Of a stretch of 64,000 nucleotides of DNA, positions 50,727 through 62,820 are shown piece by piece. Each line of letters opens with the position of its first letter. Within the stretch, counting starts at the first letter, position 1. A program made the translations under genes and the position numbers. Source of the DNA: Epinephelus fuscoguttatus. Its lineage: Eukaryota > Chordata > Actinopteri > Perciformes > Serranidae. Location of the stretch: assembly GCF_011397635.1 (NCBI RefSeq), contig NC_064769.1, positions 17,873,207 through 17,937,206 of the forward strand. The letters run 5' to 3'. Below the pieces are notes generated by a model. The model was not told the origin of the DNA. It was given only the letters and a program-made list of their open reading frames with translations, and did not search any database.

Positions 50727-53700
50727 CCACTAACAATGAAAACTACTATACAGAGAGACAAAAGCAGAATTTAGATACATTGGTGATAAATGCAATGCAC
50801 AAGTAGTTTCAAAAATGGGGTATAATTTCATGAATATCTTAAAGATTATAACTTTAAACAAAAATGCTGCTGAAACTGCAAATAAGTTGTACTGAGTGTC
50901 TGTTACAAATGATTTAATTATACCCTGTTCTTTGACATTAAAAGAGAGTGTTGCATGTGTCTGATAAAGACTCCGAGTCTTATCGAAAGACTTGCAGGCA
51001 TCACAAGTGATCTGAACACACCCCAAATATTGGCAGCTTGTCAAGTGTCTAAACTGATTTGACGTTGATGAGAAAGCTATGGCACTCTGACAGAATGAGT
51101 GTTTCACTTGTGCCAGAGTAGGTAAAACTGCTGATACAAGCTGTCTCTCAATTGCCTAAAGTGCCTCCTTTGTCAGACTATCAGACTGTGAGACTCTTAC
51201 ACTGTTGTGAGACTCCTAAAGAAGTGGCATCTCTCTTAGATGACATTCTCATGCGCTTTCTGTCAACTTTGATAGAGCATGAGGCTCCGCTGAGATGAAA
51301 ATGTTCCCATCAGCTGCAATCCTGATGGAAAAGTGTCCTTAATAAAGCTGCATATACCAGAATAAATACAGTTTTTCTTATTGATTTCTCTCTTAGTTAG
51401 CTGCATGTATTAAATTATTACTAACAGTCATTTGTTGCGAATGTGAAATTACATGCCTTTCTCTGCTCCGGGCAGCTGCGCAGCCTTGTCTATGTGGAAA
51501 AAGTCCAACACAAACATACATTCAGCTGCATGTTGGGAAGTTTAAGAGGTCCGTTCAAAAGGTCCCACAAGTTTTTTTTGAGAAAGAACAGGAGGAGCAA
51601 AAATATTTTCAGTCTGCAGAGGCATTCCTGCAAAGTGCATGTCAAGTGTGTTTTCCTCTCAGCTCTGCTATCTAAGTAGCGGAGGCTTCCTCTGCATTGT
51701 AAAGCTCCTGGGCTTAAAACAATATGCAGTATATATATGGTATGTATTTGTGTCTGTCTTTTCAGACCTGCAGTAAGGCATACCTCTTTATTCTCTCTTC
51801 TGTCAAAGTCGCACGGTTTATCCAGAACTTTTTGTTTGAGCAATGTATGCCAAAGATTAAAGTTCTGACTTCCATATTTCCTTTTGATTACAAGCACATG
51901 TCTGCTGCACTGAGGTTGACCTCTGGTTGGGATGCAGATTATGTTTTCCAAGCCTGGGCTCAGTTCACTGTATAGTCAGGAAATTATTTTTAACTCTCTG
52001 GTTTTAAGTTCAGGTTCCTATTTTAAATCAATTTTCAAAAAAAAAAAAAGTACAAAAGCATGTAAAGCAATAGAGAATCCACCGACACTGAGAAGGTGAT
52101 TTTAATAGAATACTACAAATAGAGTGCAATCTTCCACCTCCTCTGTGCTAACATAAAAATATTCAGGAAACATAAGGTTGGCTGTTATCTTTGCTCTGTT
52201 TACCAGACAAAAAAGACATAAAGAGAGGAATAACACAAAGGCGAGAGGGAGAGCGTGAGATACTCCTGGGTGTATTCAATAGGCATCCGTGACAGTGAGA
52301 GAGTGCTGAGAGATGAGAGGGAGAGTGGAGACAAGAAAGATAATAGAGGTGAGAGTGAGGTCAAAGCTTCGGTCTGTCTTAGCAATGGGAGGAAAAGCTC
52401 TTGTTTTTGGTCCTGCACTCAATCAGAGATTGAACCAGCTAACCAACAGAACAAGGGGGCTTGCAGGAGTGCTGGCTTTATTGACAGCGAAACAAAATTC
52501 GCCGTCTTTTTCCTTGACCCCTTCACCTGTTTTACCCCATCGGTAGTTTTTAAAGGAGACAGAGACGGCTGCCTGGAATAATCGTTGATTTGCTCTTTCG
52601 TGCTTTGAAGGGAGTCGAAGAAATTGCTGCTTCAGGTGCATATTTGCTCTGCTCTTTGCCTGCCATCTTGACGAACGTGGCTATAGATTCACTGTCCTAC
52701 CAAGCACATCATCGTCATCATCATCACCGCCGCTAATGGCACAAAAGGACTCAAATTCCTCTCAGATTAATGAGATTGAAATCCCAATTGGCTGACCCTT
52801 TTACTGCCTTTACCACCTAAAACACTACTTAAACAGTCAGTGCATGGTGTAATTTATCCACTGATTGATGGACATTTGCACACTAAATCTATTCTATCCA
52901 TATTATCCAACTTTAAAGTGCACTTAAGCATCTTTCACCCCCGATTCTTTTATGACTAACAATGAAAGAACTACAGCAAAAATGATTAAATGGTGTTTTT
53001 ATTTGCGTGACAGGATTTTACTCACAACACTGATTTGTCACCAAAGTCGCAGAGATAATAGCTTGACACGCTTGACAGCTTTTCTCTGCTTTCTCTTATG
53101 TGTTACAAGTGATAATTTATTCATACAAATATAACAATTTGCCGTGTTTTTAGCGCTGGTATTACCGCGACTCCAGGGACTCCATACATGTGGATGCATA
53201 TGTGTTCATATGGGACAGAAACACCCACTGAAACACAGCTGTCGTCACCGACAAATAACTGGACATCAGCCGGAAAATATGTCTGCCTCCTGATGCATGT
53301 CACTGTCTTTGAGCACTTCTGGTCTGCGCATCATCACAGCTGCTGTGCGTGACGTCTGTGTATGTGTGTGCGTATGTGTTAGTGTTTGTGTGCGGGCATG
53401 TGTTTGGATCTGCCTGGGAGCATGTGACTGTAGCCCTGTTCCTCTTCCTGCAACTGTGCCTCAGCTAATCCTCCACAGGAGTACAGCAGGGTGTTAGGTT
53501 AGTGCTTTACACATGGCCAACAAATACACAGCACCTGTGTTTGAAAGACATAGTGCAGCCTCTGGCCATTTAGCGCCATATTTCACCTGAAAATACAACG
53601 TGTTATCGGAGAAATATTAGACTTTAAGCCATATTTCTGCACTAGAGAGGGAACAGATTTTGCCTTAAAGCCTCCCTCCACTCAGAAATGTGTTTTGGTT

Positions 53701-53954
53701 ATTGTTACTGCACTTGAATGTTTGACCTTCACCGTGCAGAATAATGTATGCGCGGTTTGACGCAGTAAGGGGGATATCAGTTTCTCTCTGCTCACCTTAA
53801 ATCTCAGTTTAAGGCATGTACAAGCATGAGTTGACAGTGCAGTTAGTTTGGAAGCCGATCTGTAACTTGAATATGATGTGGCAGTGCACACGCACTGAGA
53901 GTGCACTTATCAGTGAAGCAGGAGACATTTTTGTCCAGTAGTGAAATAACTTAA

Positions 53955-54145
53955 CTACTGGGTGGACTGCTGTGAAATTGACATTCATGATCCCCAGAGG
54001 ATCAATCCTGACTTTTTCTCCAGCACATTTGGGTTGAAATGTCTTAAGAATTATTGGATGAATAGGATCAGGATCTCTCAACTTTTCATGTAGCAGCATC
54101 ATGAAGTCAAAAATTTCAGTTTGTCCAAAGCCTTTGTGTGTCACT
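53955..54145 (-). repeat. Teleost interspersed repeat fragment (same family as 29870-30612)
   Basis: On the minus strand it reads tattcatccaataattctta, then gacatttcaaccc, then gattgatcctctggggatca and tgaatgtcaatttcac, matching internal units of the family at 30300-30540. Confidence 0.55.
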
Positions 54146-54235
54146 AAATATCTTTAAATTGAATGACTTTCCCATCAACCTGTGCTGTACTATGTAGGGA
54201 AGTGTAGTAGGGCAAGGCATAAGGGGAAAAGAGGT

Positions 54236-54690
54236 GATTTTTTTTTTTTTTTAATTTTGCATTATGAGAATAAAGTTGAAATGTCAAGAATAAAGTTAAA
54301 CCTTTTTATTGTTGGTGCCAGGCAGAGGAAAAAATATTCAGAGGAGGAATTCAATCGTTTTTTTTAATTTTATTTTTGAGAATAAAGGTGAAATGTCAAG
54401 AATTAAGTTGAACACAAGAAGGCACAAGAAAAAATAAATCAGAGTGGGTAGATTTTGTTTTTTCAATTTTAAAAAAATAATGTTGAAATGTTGAGTATAA
54501 AGTTGAATTTAAAGAATAAAGTCAGATTTCAAGAATGAAGTCAAACTTTCAGTAATAGTAGCAGGCATAACAAAAATAAAGCAGAGAATTTTTTTTTGTA
54601 TTTTGGAAAATAAAGTCAAAATGTTGAGAATAAATTCAAATTTCAAGAATAAACTTGACATTTCAAGGTTAAAGTCAATTTTTGGAGAAT
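54236..54690 (+). repeat. Degenerate AT-rich tandem repeat (GAATAAAGTTGAAATGTCAA units)
   Basis: Repeats of gagaataaagttgaaatgtc and aagaataaagtt, about 18-20 bp each, are grouped in longer blocks. The blocks are separated by T tracts and by a recurring agcaggcataac- or ccaggcagagg-type spacer. At least ten diverged units are visible. Confidence 0.7.
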
Positions 54691-55084
54691 GAATGAAACT
54701 ACTAATGTTGGCACATATGGCTGCCTCTACAAAATGCCCTGAAGAGATGACTTGTTGAAATTGTACTTCAGAATCTGAGGAAATGTTCTCTTTTTTGCAC
54801 AAACACAATGTGGCAAAGAACTGTGAGGACTTTGAAGAGACTGTGTTGAAAGTTGCGTGTGTTCAAGTTTGAAAGGAGATACCAGACGAGCTTGCAGGAG
54901 GCTTGTGCAAACTGAAGTAGCTGGTAATGGACAGATGCAAAGGTATTGATGGTTACATAGTATACAGAGAGCATATGTTGTATTAGAAGACAATTTGATT
55001 GACCAGAGGAATTCTCATATATTCTCTTAAAATCCATAAACTAACTATATTAATTATATGTTTAGTGCTACTTAGCAAAGGTGT

Positions 55085-55225
55085 TAAACTAAGATGGTAA
55101 ACACTGTAAACATAATATCTGCAACACAGCAGCATGTCAGTATTGTGAGCATTTTAACATGCTCATTTAGCTCAAAGCACCCCCGTGCCTGCACACAGCC
55201 TCACAGAGCCGCGAGCATGGCTGTA
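55085..55225 (-). repeat. Teleost interspersed repeat fragment (same family as 26168-26374)
   Basis: On the minus strand it reads ctctgtgaggctgtgtgcag, then ggtgctttgagctaaatgag, then catgttaaaatgctcacaat, parallel to 26175-26260 on the plus strand. Confidence 0.6.
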
Positions 55226-56954
55226 GATTTGTTAACTTTTTCTTTGAAACACCACATCAGACTCAAATTATTATTCCGAGCAGAATATTTTTATGTCTAA
55301 AAACATAACTGGAGGGGATCTTTAACAATCAATTCACCAGAGAGTGTGTGCTGCCGTGTAAAAACCAACAACTGGTGTGCCTTTATTGTGAATATATTTT
55401 TTGACATTTCACTTCTCCTCGCCTCCTCGTCTCTGCTCCTGATTCAGTAGCAGCAGACAGCTGTGTCAAACAGCGGAGGAACTTTTGACATTGACTGGGA
55501 GTGACGAGGCAGTGCAAGCAGATGTCTTCCTCTTTGCTTTGGGAGAAACAGCATCCTTGACCTTGTCATGGCTAATTTTAGGGCTTGGCTTATCACAGCG
55601 CCAATGTTTATATCTCCCATTACACACACTGTCATTACAGGAGGGGCATGCTTGTAATTATGGGTGCATTCTGCTGTCAGGATGTTCCTGGGGGTCACGT
55701 GCATACCTCGGTGTACGCTCACGTATAAGATGCTGCAGCTTTAGTGCATGCATAGCTTTGGCTAGATGTTTGATTCGGACACATCCCTGCTTGTTCCCTT
55801 CAAACTGAAAACACACACACTCTCTCTACGGTCATCAAAGCTGCGGAGCCTCCCTTTTCTTCATCCACTCAAAGACACTGCAGGCTTTAATTATCTTTGA
55901 GCCGCTCCTTTCTACCTGTCCCCATCCCAAAATGGGTCAGTATTTTTTCTTCTCTCAGCTGGTCTTGGATGTCTTGGTGCCCGAGCCAGTGTGCCAAACA
56001 CGATCCTCACAGCTGGGTGAACACAGGAGAGGAGGGCAGCGCGACACACCGAGAGATTTCCCCCCTGCCTGCCAAATCTCTGTCCTGTTCAACAATGCCT
56101 TTTGTGCGCTCGACTCATTCATGCAGAAACACACACACACAAGGACACAAACAAACATGAGAAAGAGTTTCCAAAGCACACACAAGCATCGCAAGGTCTG
56201 TATGTTTTTTGCTCATTTGCATATGTATGCTCATTTACAAAACAGGTGGAGGTTTGGCTCTGTCTCCAGCTCATCACTAAATGTATCATGGTGCAGAGCC
56301 TCCACGCCCAAGTCCGCAATAGGCAACATAAACACCTATCATCCCATTAGATTAAATGGAGTAGATGTCAGACGCTGGGCCGGGCTCCAACCATTGACCC
56401 CAACACTATTTCCTCTCCTCGCGTCTGTCTCACTCTCCATGTCTTGCTCCTATATTTCAATGCTGTCTCTCCTGTAGTAGTTCATTCCCCACATTTCACT
56501 CAAGGCCGTCCTTTATGTCTCACCGTCACTCTCCTGCTCTTCTCCTCCACATACTCGTATCTTTACAGCGCCGAGTGAATGAGGTTGTAAGAACACAAGG
56601 AGACGTTAACTGTGCTTTAACATTTATACAAAGATCATGGCTGCGTAAACAGGAAGCCAGTGAAAATGCAACACAGTTGGAAAGAGTCTGTGCAGTTATT
56701 GATCGAATATTGTCTGATGCTCTCTTTCATGTGAGGGAAATCTATTGTGCACTGAAGTAAAGCACTTCAAGGTTAACACGACACTAACAAGACTCTTATC
56801 ACAGTATAGATTTACGCATGATGGTTGTTTTATTTTATTTACGGCATGTGAGATAAATGTTGGGAAAAAAACCCCACTGTCATTAACATGCACAGGTATA
56901 GAATATGCTACAACAGGAGCTCTGCTGACATAATTTCAAATAATATAAAATTCC

Positions 56955-57490
56955 ATATGACATTTGTGATTGCCAATAAAGAATATTTGCAGTATTGATT
57001 AATCTGCTGGGTATTTCCTGATTGATTAATTATTTGTTTGGTCTATAAAATGTCAGAAAATAAAGAGAAATGCCCAAGATGATGATTTCAAATGTTAAAC
57101 CAACAGAAGAAAACACAAGATATTCAGTTTAGGGGTGTCCTGGTAGCCCATCTGGTAGAGTGTGTGCCACATGTAGGCTTAGTTCTTAGCCTGGCCAGGG
57201 TTCAAGTCTGCCCTGAGGCCCTCTGTGCATTGTCCCCCTTTCTCTCCCCCCATTCATATGTCTGTCCTCTCTAATAACTGCAAAAAAAGCTAAAAAAAAC
57301 CCCACAACAATTTATAGTGATATAAAACTGAGAAAAGCAGCACATTGAATAATATTGAATGAATATTTGGTGTTCCTGCTTGATAAGCGACTTAAACAAT
57401 TAATGGATTATCAAATTTGACTGCAGATTAATTTTCTGTCGAATTGACTTTTCAGTGAATCAACTAATTGTTTCAGTGTTTGCGTGTGAA
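56955..57490 (-). repeat. AATTGATTAAT-type interspersed repeat, split by a SINE
   Basis: The left part has attgattaatctgctgggta and tctataaaatgtcagaaaat. The right part has gagaaaagcagcacatt and taaacaattaatggattatc. They belong to one repeat, related to 40086-40345, with 57132-57307 inserted between. Confidence 0.6.
57132..57307 (+). mobile_element. tRNA-derived SINE
   Basis: A tRNA-like head with an A-box-like tggtagcccatctgg (about 57141) and a B box ggttcaagtct (57199-57209) at internal Pol III promoter spacing. A tRNA-unrelated body follows (gccctctgtgcattgtc, tctctcccccc), then an A-rich end. It is flanked by cagttta (57125-57131) and caattta (57308-57314), a probable short target duplication. 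The head departs from a functional tRNA. Confidence 0.75.
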
Positions 57491-57601
57491 ATATGAGTGA
57501 AATGACTTTATTTGTCGCTGCACATAATAACGGTGCTGTATTAAGGTCGGACTGTTTACAGCAGCTTTAATCATTACTCCCTCTCCTCCTCTTCTCTACA
57601 G

Positions 57602-57839
57602 GCGGAGTTGACAGGCATTAAATGGCGTTGCTACAGCTTCCAAGGCAGTGGGGAGTACGGACCGGTGATCTCGGCCCCGGCCCAAGACGACCCGGTCCTG
57701 CGCAGCTTCATGCGCTGCGTGCAGGCCAACCTGCTGTGCGTGTGGCGACGCAAAATCAAGCCAGATGCCAAGGAGCTGTGGATCTTCTGGTGGGGTGAAG
57801 AGCCCAACCTCTCCGATGTCATTCATCAGGAGCTGGAAG
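57602..57839 (+). CDS. med13l: MED13L coding exon 2
   Basis: Encodes 79 residues plus one base, joining exon 1 in phase 0. It reads AELTGIKW, then [25 protein letters not shown], and [14 protein letters not shown] at residues 81-94 of the protein, the conserved start of the MED13 N-terminal domain. APAQDDP and [10 protein letters not shown] fit MED13L, not MED13. The acceptor follows a strong pyrimidine tract (ctctcctcctcttctctacag region), and the donor is GTGAGA. Some 2,100 further residues must lie downstream of the window. Confidence 0.95.
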
Positions 57840-59414
57840 GTGAGAATGAAAAAGCTTCTCTCTTCTATCCATCTTAATTATTTTTCCATCCCATCGCTCT
57901 TCACTTCGGCTTCCATTTCTGCTGTGAAAGTTGAGGTTAGAGGCTTGTACAGTCTGTTTAGTTTTATGGTTGCTTTTTATTATGTTGCATTGGGTTATAT
58001 AGACTGAGGAGTGATTACATGGAGTCTTGGAGTTTTAGCAGGTTGTATGGCTGAGAAGTGGTGAAATATGTGTTGTGTGCAGATGTACAGCATGAGTTTG
58101 GGTTGTATGAGAGGCAAATGAATGTGAGCATAACGCCTGCATGTTATACGGGAGCTGCACTGAGAGCAGGATTCAGTATCATGCAGATTCGAACGGTTTA
58201 GTCTCCTGCAGATTCAAGCGTCGTGCTGTTTGTTTAAGATGTGTAGGGCGCATTGATCCAGTGATATATTTGAGCCTCATATAGCACATATCTGCAATGT
58301 GTTTGCATTGCAACTCAAGTGTTTATATGCTGCTTCAGGACTATCGCCATGATGAAGCACACGGCAATGGGGGAGATTTTTCTCGCTGGTATTTACAGTG
58401 TGCGTGTGTGGTTGTGTTGGTGAAAATTACACTGCGATATCTCACTTGAGAGAGTGCTACTGTCAGCACTATTGTCCCTATTTATAGAAACATTTTCATT
58501 ATCTCACCGCGCACGTGTGTAGAAGTCTAACATATCGACTAAGCCTCTGGAAGACAGGGAGAGGAGGAAACAGGAGAGGGATTATATTGGGTTTGGTTTA
58601 GCAGAACAACAGTCAGGAGGAAAAAAAAGCAGGAATATTGGATGGAGAGGTTGAAGCGATAGTGAGAATTTCAGCCCTCAGTTACCTATTAAAGCTGACT
58701 TGATGTGAAAAGGCCTCTCAGGCACTGCAGTAGATATTTGACAGATGTTCTTACTGCTGGTGGGGAGAGCCCTTTACTCAGACTGCACGAGCATGTGTGA
58801 TAGAGAAAGATACAGTGTACATTTCAATTGAGTTTTGTTTGCATCACTAACAGACGCTACAATAACTTCCTCACTTCCCCCAAAACTGCCAAACATCCGA
58901 ACTGTGTTTCCAAACATCTAACAGCAAATAGTTATATCATCCAGCTCTGATACGATATGGCCTTTCTGATAATTCTGTTTCATAGTGCTCACTGATCTTT
59001 AAAGACGCATGGAGGATGATAGTGATCACACAAACACACACAGTCAGCGTGGTGAGCACTCAGTGGCAGGAAATCGGCATCCAGAAAAAAAAGTATTACA
59101 AGAAGCCGCACAACAAGTACGCAGCAGTGTGAAATTTTAGTATTACCTCACCAATTTGCAAGATGTTAGCTGGCAGCCTAAACCGTCAATTATGACTCCC
59201 TTTGAGCAGCACACCGAGGCCTAATAAAGTTTGATAATCTGGACCTATTTGATTACATGTTACAGCTATTGATTATGTGGGATTGAAGGTGTGTCACTTG
59301 TTTAAGGATTTTGTTGCTGTTTGTTTATATCTGTGTAGACCATGGAGATGTGCTTTGCTTATGCTGACTAAACAAATCAAAGTCAAGTCAGCATTTTTGA
59401 AGGGAAAAGAGTTT

Positions 59415-59810
59415 AAAATAATACTGATACACTTGAGTATCACAATATTATTGTATGTTTTGTGATACTGTATCAATTCTCAAAAACACTGAATTGAATT
59501 TTAGTTGCTTACATTTTGTTTTACCTGCAAAGACTTTTATTTTATGGATTTATTTTTCTTATATAAGCAAATGTTAATTAATTTGCTCAGGCTGCACAAA
59601 AAGTAATGCTATGATGCTGAAGATTACAGGAACTGTAATAAATACAGTGTCCTGAATGTGTAAAAAAGTATAAAAAAGTAAAAGTTTTTATGCATATGGT
59701 TGTTCTTTATACTACAACAGGTTTCCTTAAATTAGATTAAAAATTTTAAATATATTGCCTTGTTTACAGTATCACAATATATCGCAATATATTGCAATTA
59801 GTAGGGCTGT
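59415..59810. repeat. AT-rich teleost interspersed repeat fragment
   Basis: Has gagtatcacaatattattgt and tgtgatactgtatcaattct at one end and cacaatatatcgcaatatat at the other. Such tatcg/atattg-rich words are typical of degenerate hAT-derived repeats in fish. No clean termini. Confidence 0.4.
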
Positions 59811-60400
59811 ACCCAAATATTCGGATATTCAAATATTCGTTTCTATGGGTAGGTATTCGTTATGAAAATTTGGTACTCGATATTCTTTTTTGACATTTTT
59901 TTTGGTGCTAAACGTAGTAGATAAATTACCTAAAGTAAATTGCATTGTTAAAAATGTGAAAATATAGTATAGCCTACCAACTGAGCTTGTGCGCACGGCA
60001 CGCTTGAGCGCATCCGTCTGAGGCTGTGGATCAATGCCAAGTTTTACCACTTTATCACTATTCCCTCTAACTTGTAGCTGTTTTTTCGTTATCTTTTGAA
60101 TTTAATATGAATTATGGTACCGTTTTTGTCAACGTTTGTTTCCCCCATTTTGTACAATAAATTAATGTTTAAAGTTTCAATAAGTTTCTTTTGGAGTGTG
60201 TGACACACGTGTGTTTTGAAAACGACCATTGAAACAGACTGTCACCTACTCAACGCATCAGTACCTTCGGATGCCATGACAGTAATGGCCAATAATGTCA
60301 AAATATCATTTACAGACCAATTTAACAGATGATCACTGCTGCCCGACCCGCAGGTCCATTTGCGGGACCCGCGGGTTACGGATCGACCCGCGCATCACTA
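59811..60400. mobile_element. hAT-related composite with two unlike termini
   Basis: The left end is tagggctgtacccaaatatt. The right end, on the minus strand, is tagtgatgcgcgggtcgatc. I recall both as ends of different teleost hAT families. They are not inverse copies of each other, so this looks like remnants of two elements placed together. A GC/CpG-richer patch at about 59990-60030 lies inside. Confidence 0.45.
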
Positions 60401-61252
60401 CTCAGCTCAGTCTATAAAGGCTGTATACACAACAGTAAGGCTATAGACATTATATTCTATTCAGGCCGGCAGAACCAGCAGCGCATCGGCTCTACAGTGC
60501 ACCGCACTGCTGATTAACCATTTTATTGCAGCACAGAGTGTCTGCCAGCAACCAATTACTTACAGAGGCTTCCTACAACTTGTTTCAACGGTTCTGATTT
60601 AATCAGTAGACAAATTAAACAGGATGACTAGCCAATGTGAAAATCAAAAGAAAGCATAGAATAATGTACTGAAGGAGACTGTTGTGCCATCACATTTTTT
60701 TTGTGGTTTGAGAGCAAAGATCTGGTCGCCGCCGTGCAAAACTCCGGAGTCCGCCGCTGGTTATTGTCGATTGATCGTTGAATATGTTTATGAAATATCA
60801 GAGAACTGTGAAAAAATGTCCATCACAATCTCCTTGAGTTTAAGCTGATGTCATCAGATGTCTTGTTTTGCCAGATCAACAGTTCAAAACCTCCAAAACA
60901 TTCAGTTATTCTCCACTGAGAATCAATCATTTGACTTTTTTTTTTTTTGACAAAACCACTTAAACAATAAATTGAATTCTCAAAATATTACTAATGGACT
61001 GTTGAGTCTTTGAATTCAAAGGCGTTTAGTACTTATTTAGCATCACACTGGGTGCTATGGATGGACTGTAGTGATGTGGCGTAATATCTATGAACATATT
61101 TCTGCATATGTTTGCAGAATATGAAGGCAACTGGAGAAGATTCTGGTATCGGAAGCATTCTGGTTTCTGTTTGTGGTTGGAGTAGTGTATTGTTGAACGA
61201 TTACGTCCTGAGCAGCAGGTCAACATTTCGTGTAGAGAATTGACTGATGTCC

Positions 61253-61493
61253 AATCTCAGAATCTATCGGCTATCGTCTGATGACAGTTTTGCTTCATTA
61301 TATTAGCTTTTCTTAGTATGTATCTGCGTTCATATACACATATATGTTTGCAGGACTTAGTCAAAATGATTGGCACGTGGAAAAGGAAGTCTTGGCCTGG
61401 ATATCCGCTGGCTACACTGGATCTACCCAAATACTGTCGGTGGCCCACAGAGGCTTATCGTCCTCAGACCGATAGCTGATGGGTTCTGAGATT
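61253..61493. mobile_element. MITE with 33-bp imperfect terminal inverted repeats, 241 bp
   Basis: The left end starts aatctcagaatctatcggct, followed by atcgtctgatgac. The right end, reverse complemented, starts aatctcagaacccatcagct, followed by atcggtctgaggac. Identity is about 85% over 33 bp. The target duplication is unclear and there is no ORF of note. Confidence 0.6.
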
Positions 61494-61555
61494 CGTGTGG
61501 CGGGACTCTTGAGGAGGATTTACTCTACAGCACAACAGATATACAGACACTGACT

Positions 61556-61600
61556 CACTCTCTCTCTCTCTTTTTCACACACGCACACACACGCACGCAT

Positions 61601-61636
<36 letters not shown>
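61556..61636. repeat. Compound (CT)n / (CA)n microsatellite
   Basis: Runs of CT then CA with cgca interruptions in MED13L intron 2. Confidence 0.93.
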
Positions 61637-62117
61637 TGCATACAATTATGATAATAAGACTTCTTTACTTCTCCTGTAAAATCTTGCAGGTCTCCCTGTA
61701 CAATTCCTATTAAGCATAGAAAATAGCACTTGGGGTGTGAGCAGGAGTTGATAATTGTTAATTAAAGTGAAGCTGGATTTTCTCCAAATTAGAATCAGAT
61801 GTAACACAGGGAATATCAGTGTTTTACTGAGTCTTAAAGAGCTACACACCTGAATTTCTATTCACTGCGGGGATGTTTTACGTGTTAGATTTCTCTGTCC
61901 CTCATGCCGCCTTGACTCCTCTCTCACCTGTCGGTCTGTTCCTCGTGTGATTTCTTGCTCTCAGTGTTTCGCTGGTTCTCTGGCTGACCTGGTGGCTGCA
62001 TGAAAAATATCTATTGATGTTAGCTAACCTTGGATGCAGTGTATAAAAGCAGATGTGCAATATAAGAGCTAAAAAAACTTTGATTACGTGAAAAATTGTT
62101 GTGTGTCACAAAATATT

Positions 62118-62820
62118 TGTACTGTTGGGGACAAATACTTACTCAATACTCAATTACTGTACTTAAATTTTTAGGTCCTTGTAGGTCCTCGAATATTTCC
62201 ATTTCATGTAACTTCATACTTTGTGTCCGTGCATTCCAGAGGTAAATATTGCACCTCTTACTCCAGTTAATGGTAACGTTTCAGATTAAGATCTTACAGA
62301 AAGACATGTGATAATCTTGCAAAGTACAGTATACTGTTAAAAGATTAAAACAAGTGGTTGCTTGACCAAAAAAAGCGACCCCTTGTCCCATTTCAGATGT
62401 GTATCATTTCTCCTCTGAACTTCTCACGTGGTTTCATTTATATAATTGTCAAAGGCTCAGAGGTTTTTTTTTCTTCTTTCCTCCCTTGTTAATCATCTCT
62501 TAAATTTATCTTGTGACCCTTCAGATGGAGCTCAGCCCCCAGTTTGTAAACCACAATAGTTAAATACCCACAGTGGCTATAATTAAAGCTACTTAAATTA
62601 GCGCCACCTTGACCAATGCTGTGCTTACACACTGATATATTATTGTCTTGGCTGCTTTTTTCTGTAGAACAAGTACTTTTACTTTTGATATGTAACTGCT
62701 TGTGGCTAAAAATACTTCTTTACTTTTATATAAAAATGATTTTGAAAGCAGGACTTATACTCATAACAGTGTTACGTTGTGGCATTGGTACTTTTAGTCT
62801 GGGTGCGAGTACTTTTTAAA
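62118..62820 (+). repeat. Degenerate interspersed repeat rich in AGTACTTTTACTTT words
   Basis: Blocks such as aatactcaattactgtactt, gttaatggtaacgtttcaga, acaagtacttttacttttga and gcattggtacttttagt resemble a teleost repeat family I recall, in the right order. Termini cannot be fixed. Confidence 0.4.

Larger units (their letters stand above)
38216..57601 (+). other. med13l: MED13L intron 1 (19.4 kb)
   Basis: Bounded by a GTACAG donor and a CTCTACAG acceptor in phase 0. I found no further exon. It contains several transposons listed separately. Some stretches lack repeats and hold homeodomain-like AT cores within mixed DNA: 39590-39760, 41480-41800, 47530-47800, 48990-49130 and 55500-55740. 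These are enhancer candidates only, since conservation was not testable. Confidence 0.75.

Noticed and set aside
55932..56477. A 181-codon ORF, the longest in the window
   Set aside because: Overlaps other ORFs on both strands, has low-complexity His/Thr from CA repeats, no domain and no splice context. Lies in MED13L intron 1. Treated as chance.
57132..57307. Functional tRNA gene
   Set aside because: It has A- and B-box-like sequences but no clean cloverleaf, plus a tRNA-unrelated body and flanking duplication. Called a SINE.
38144..57839. Assignment to MED13
   Set aside because: [21 protein letters not shown] and [10 protein letters not shown] follow MED13L. MED13 has different residues at these points.
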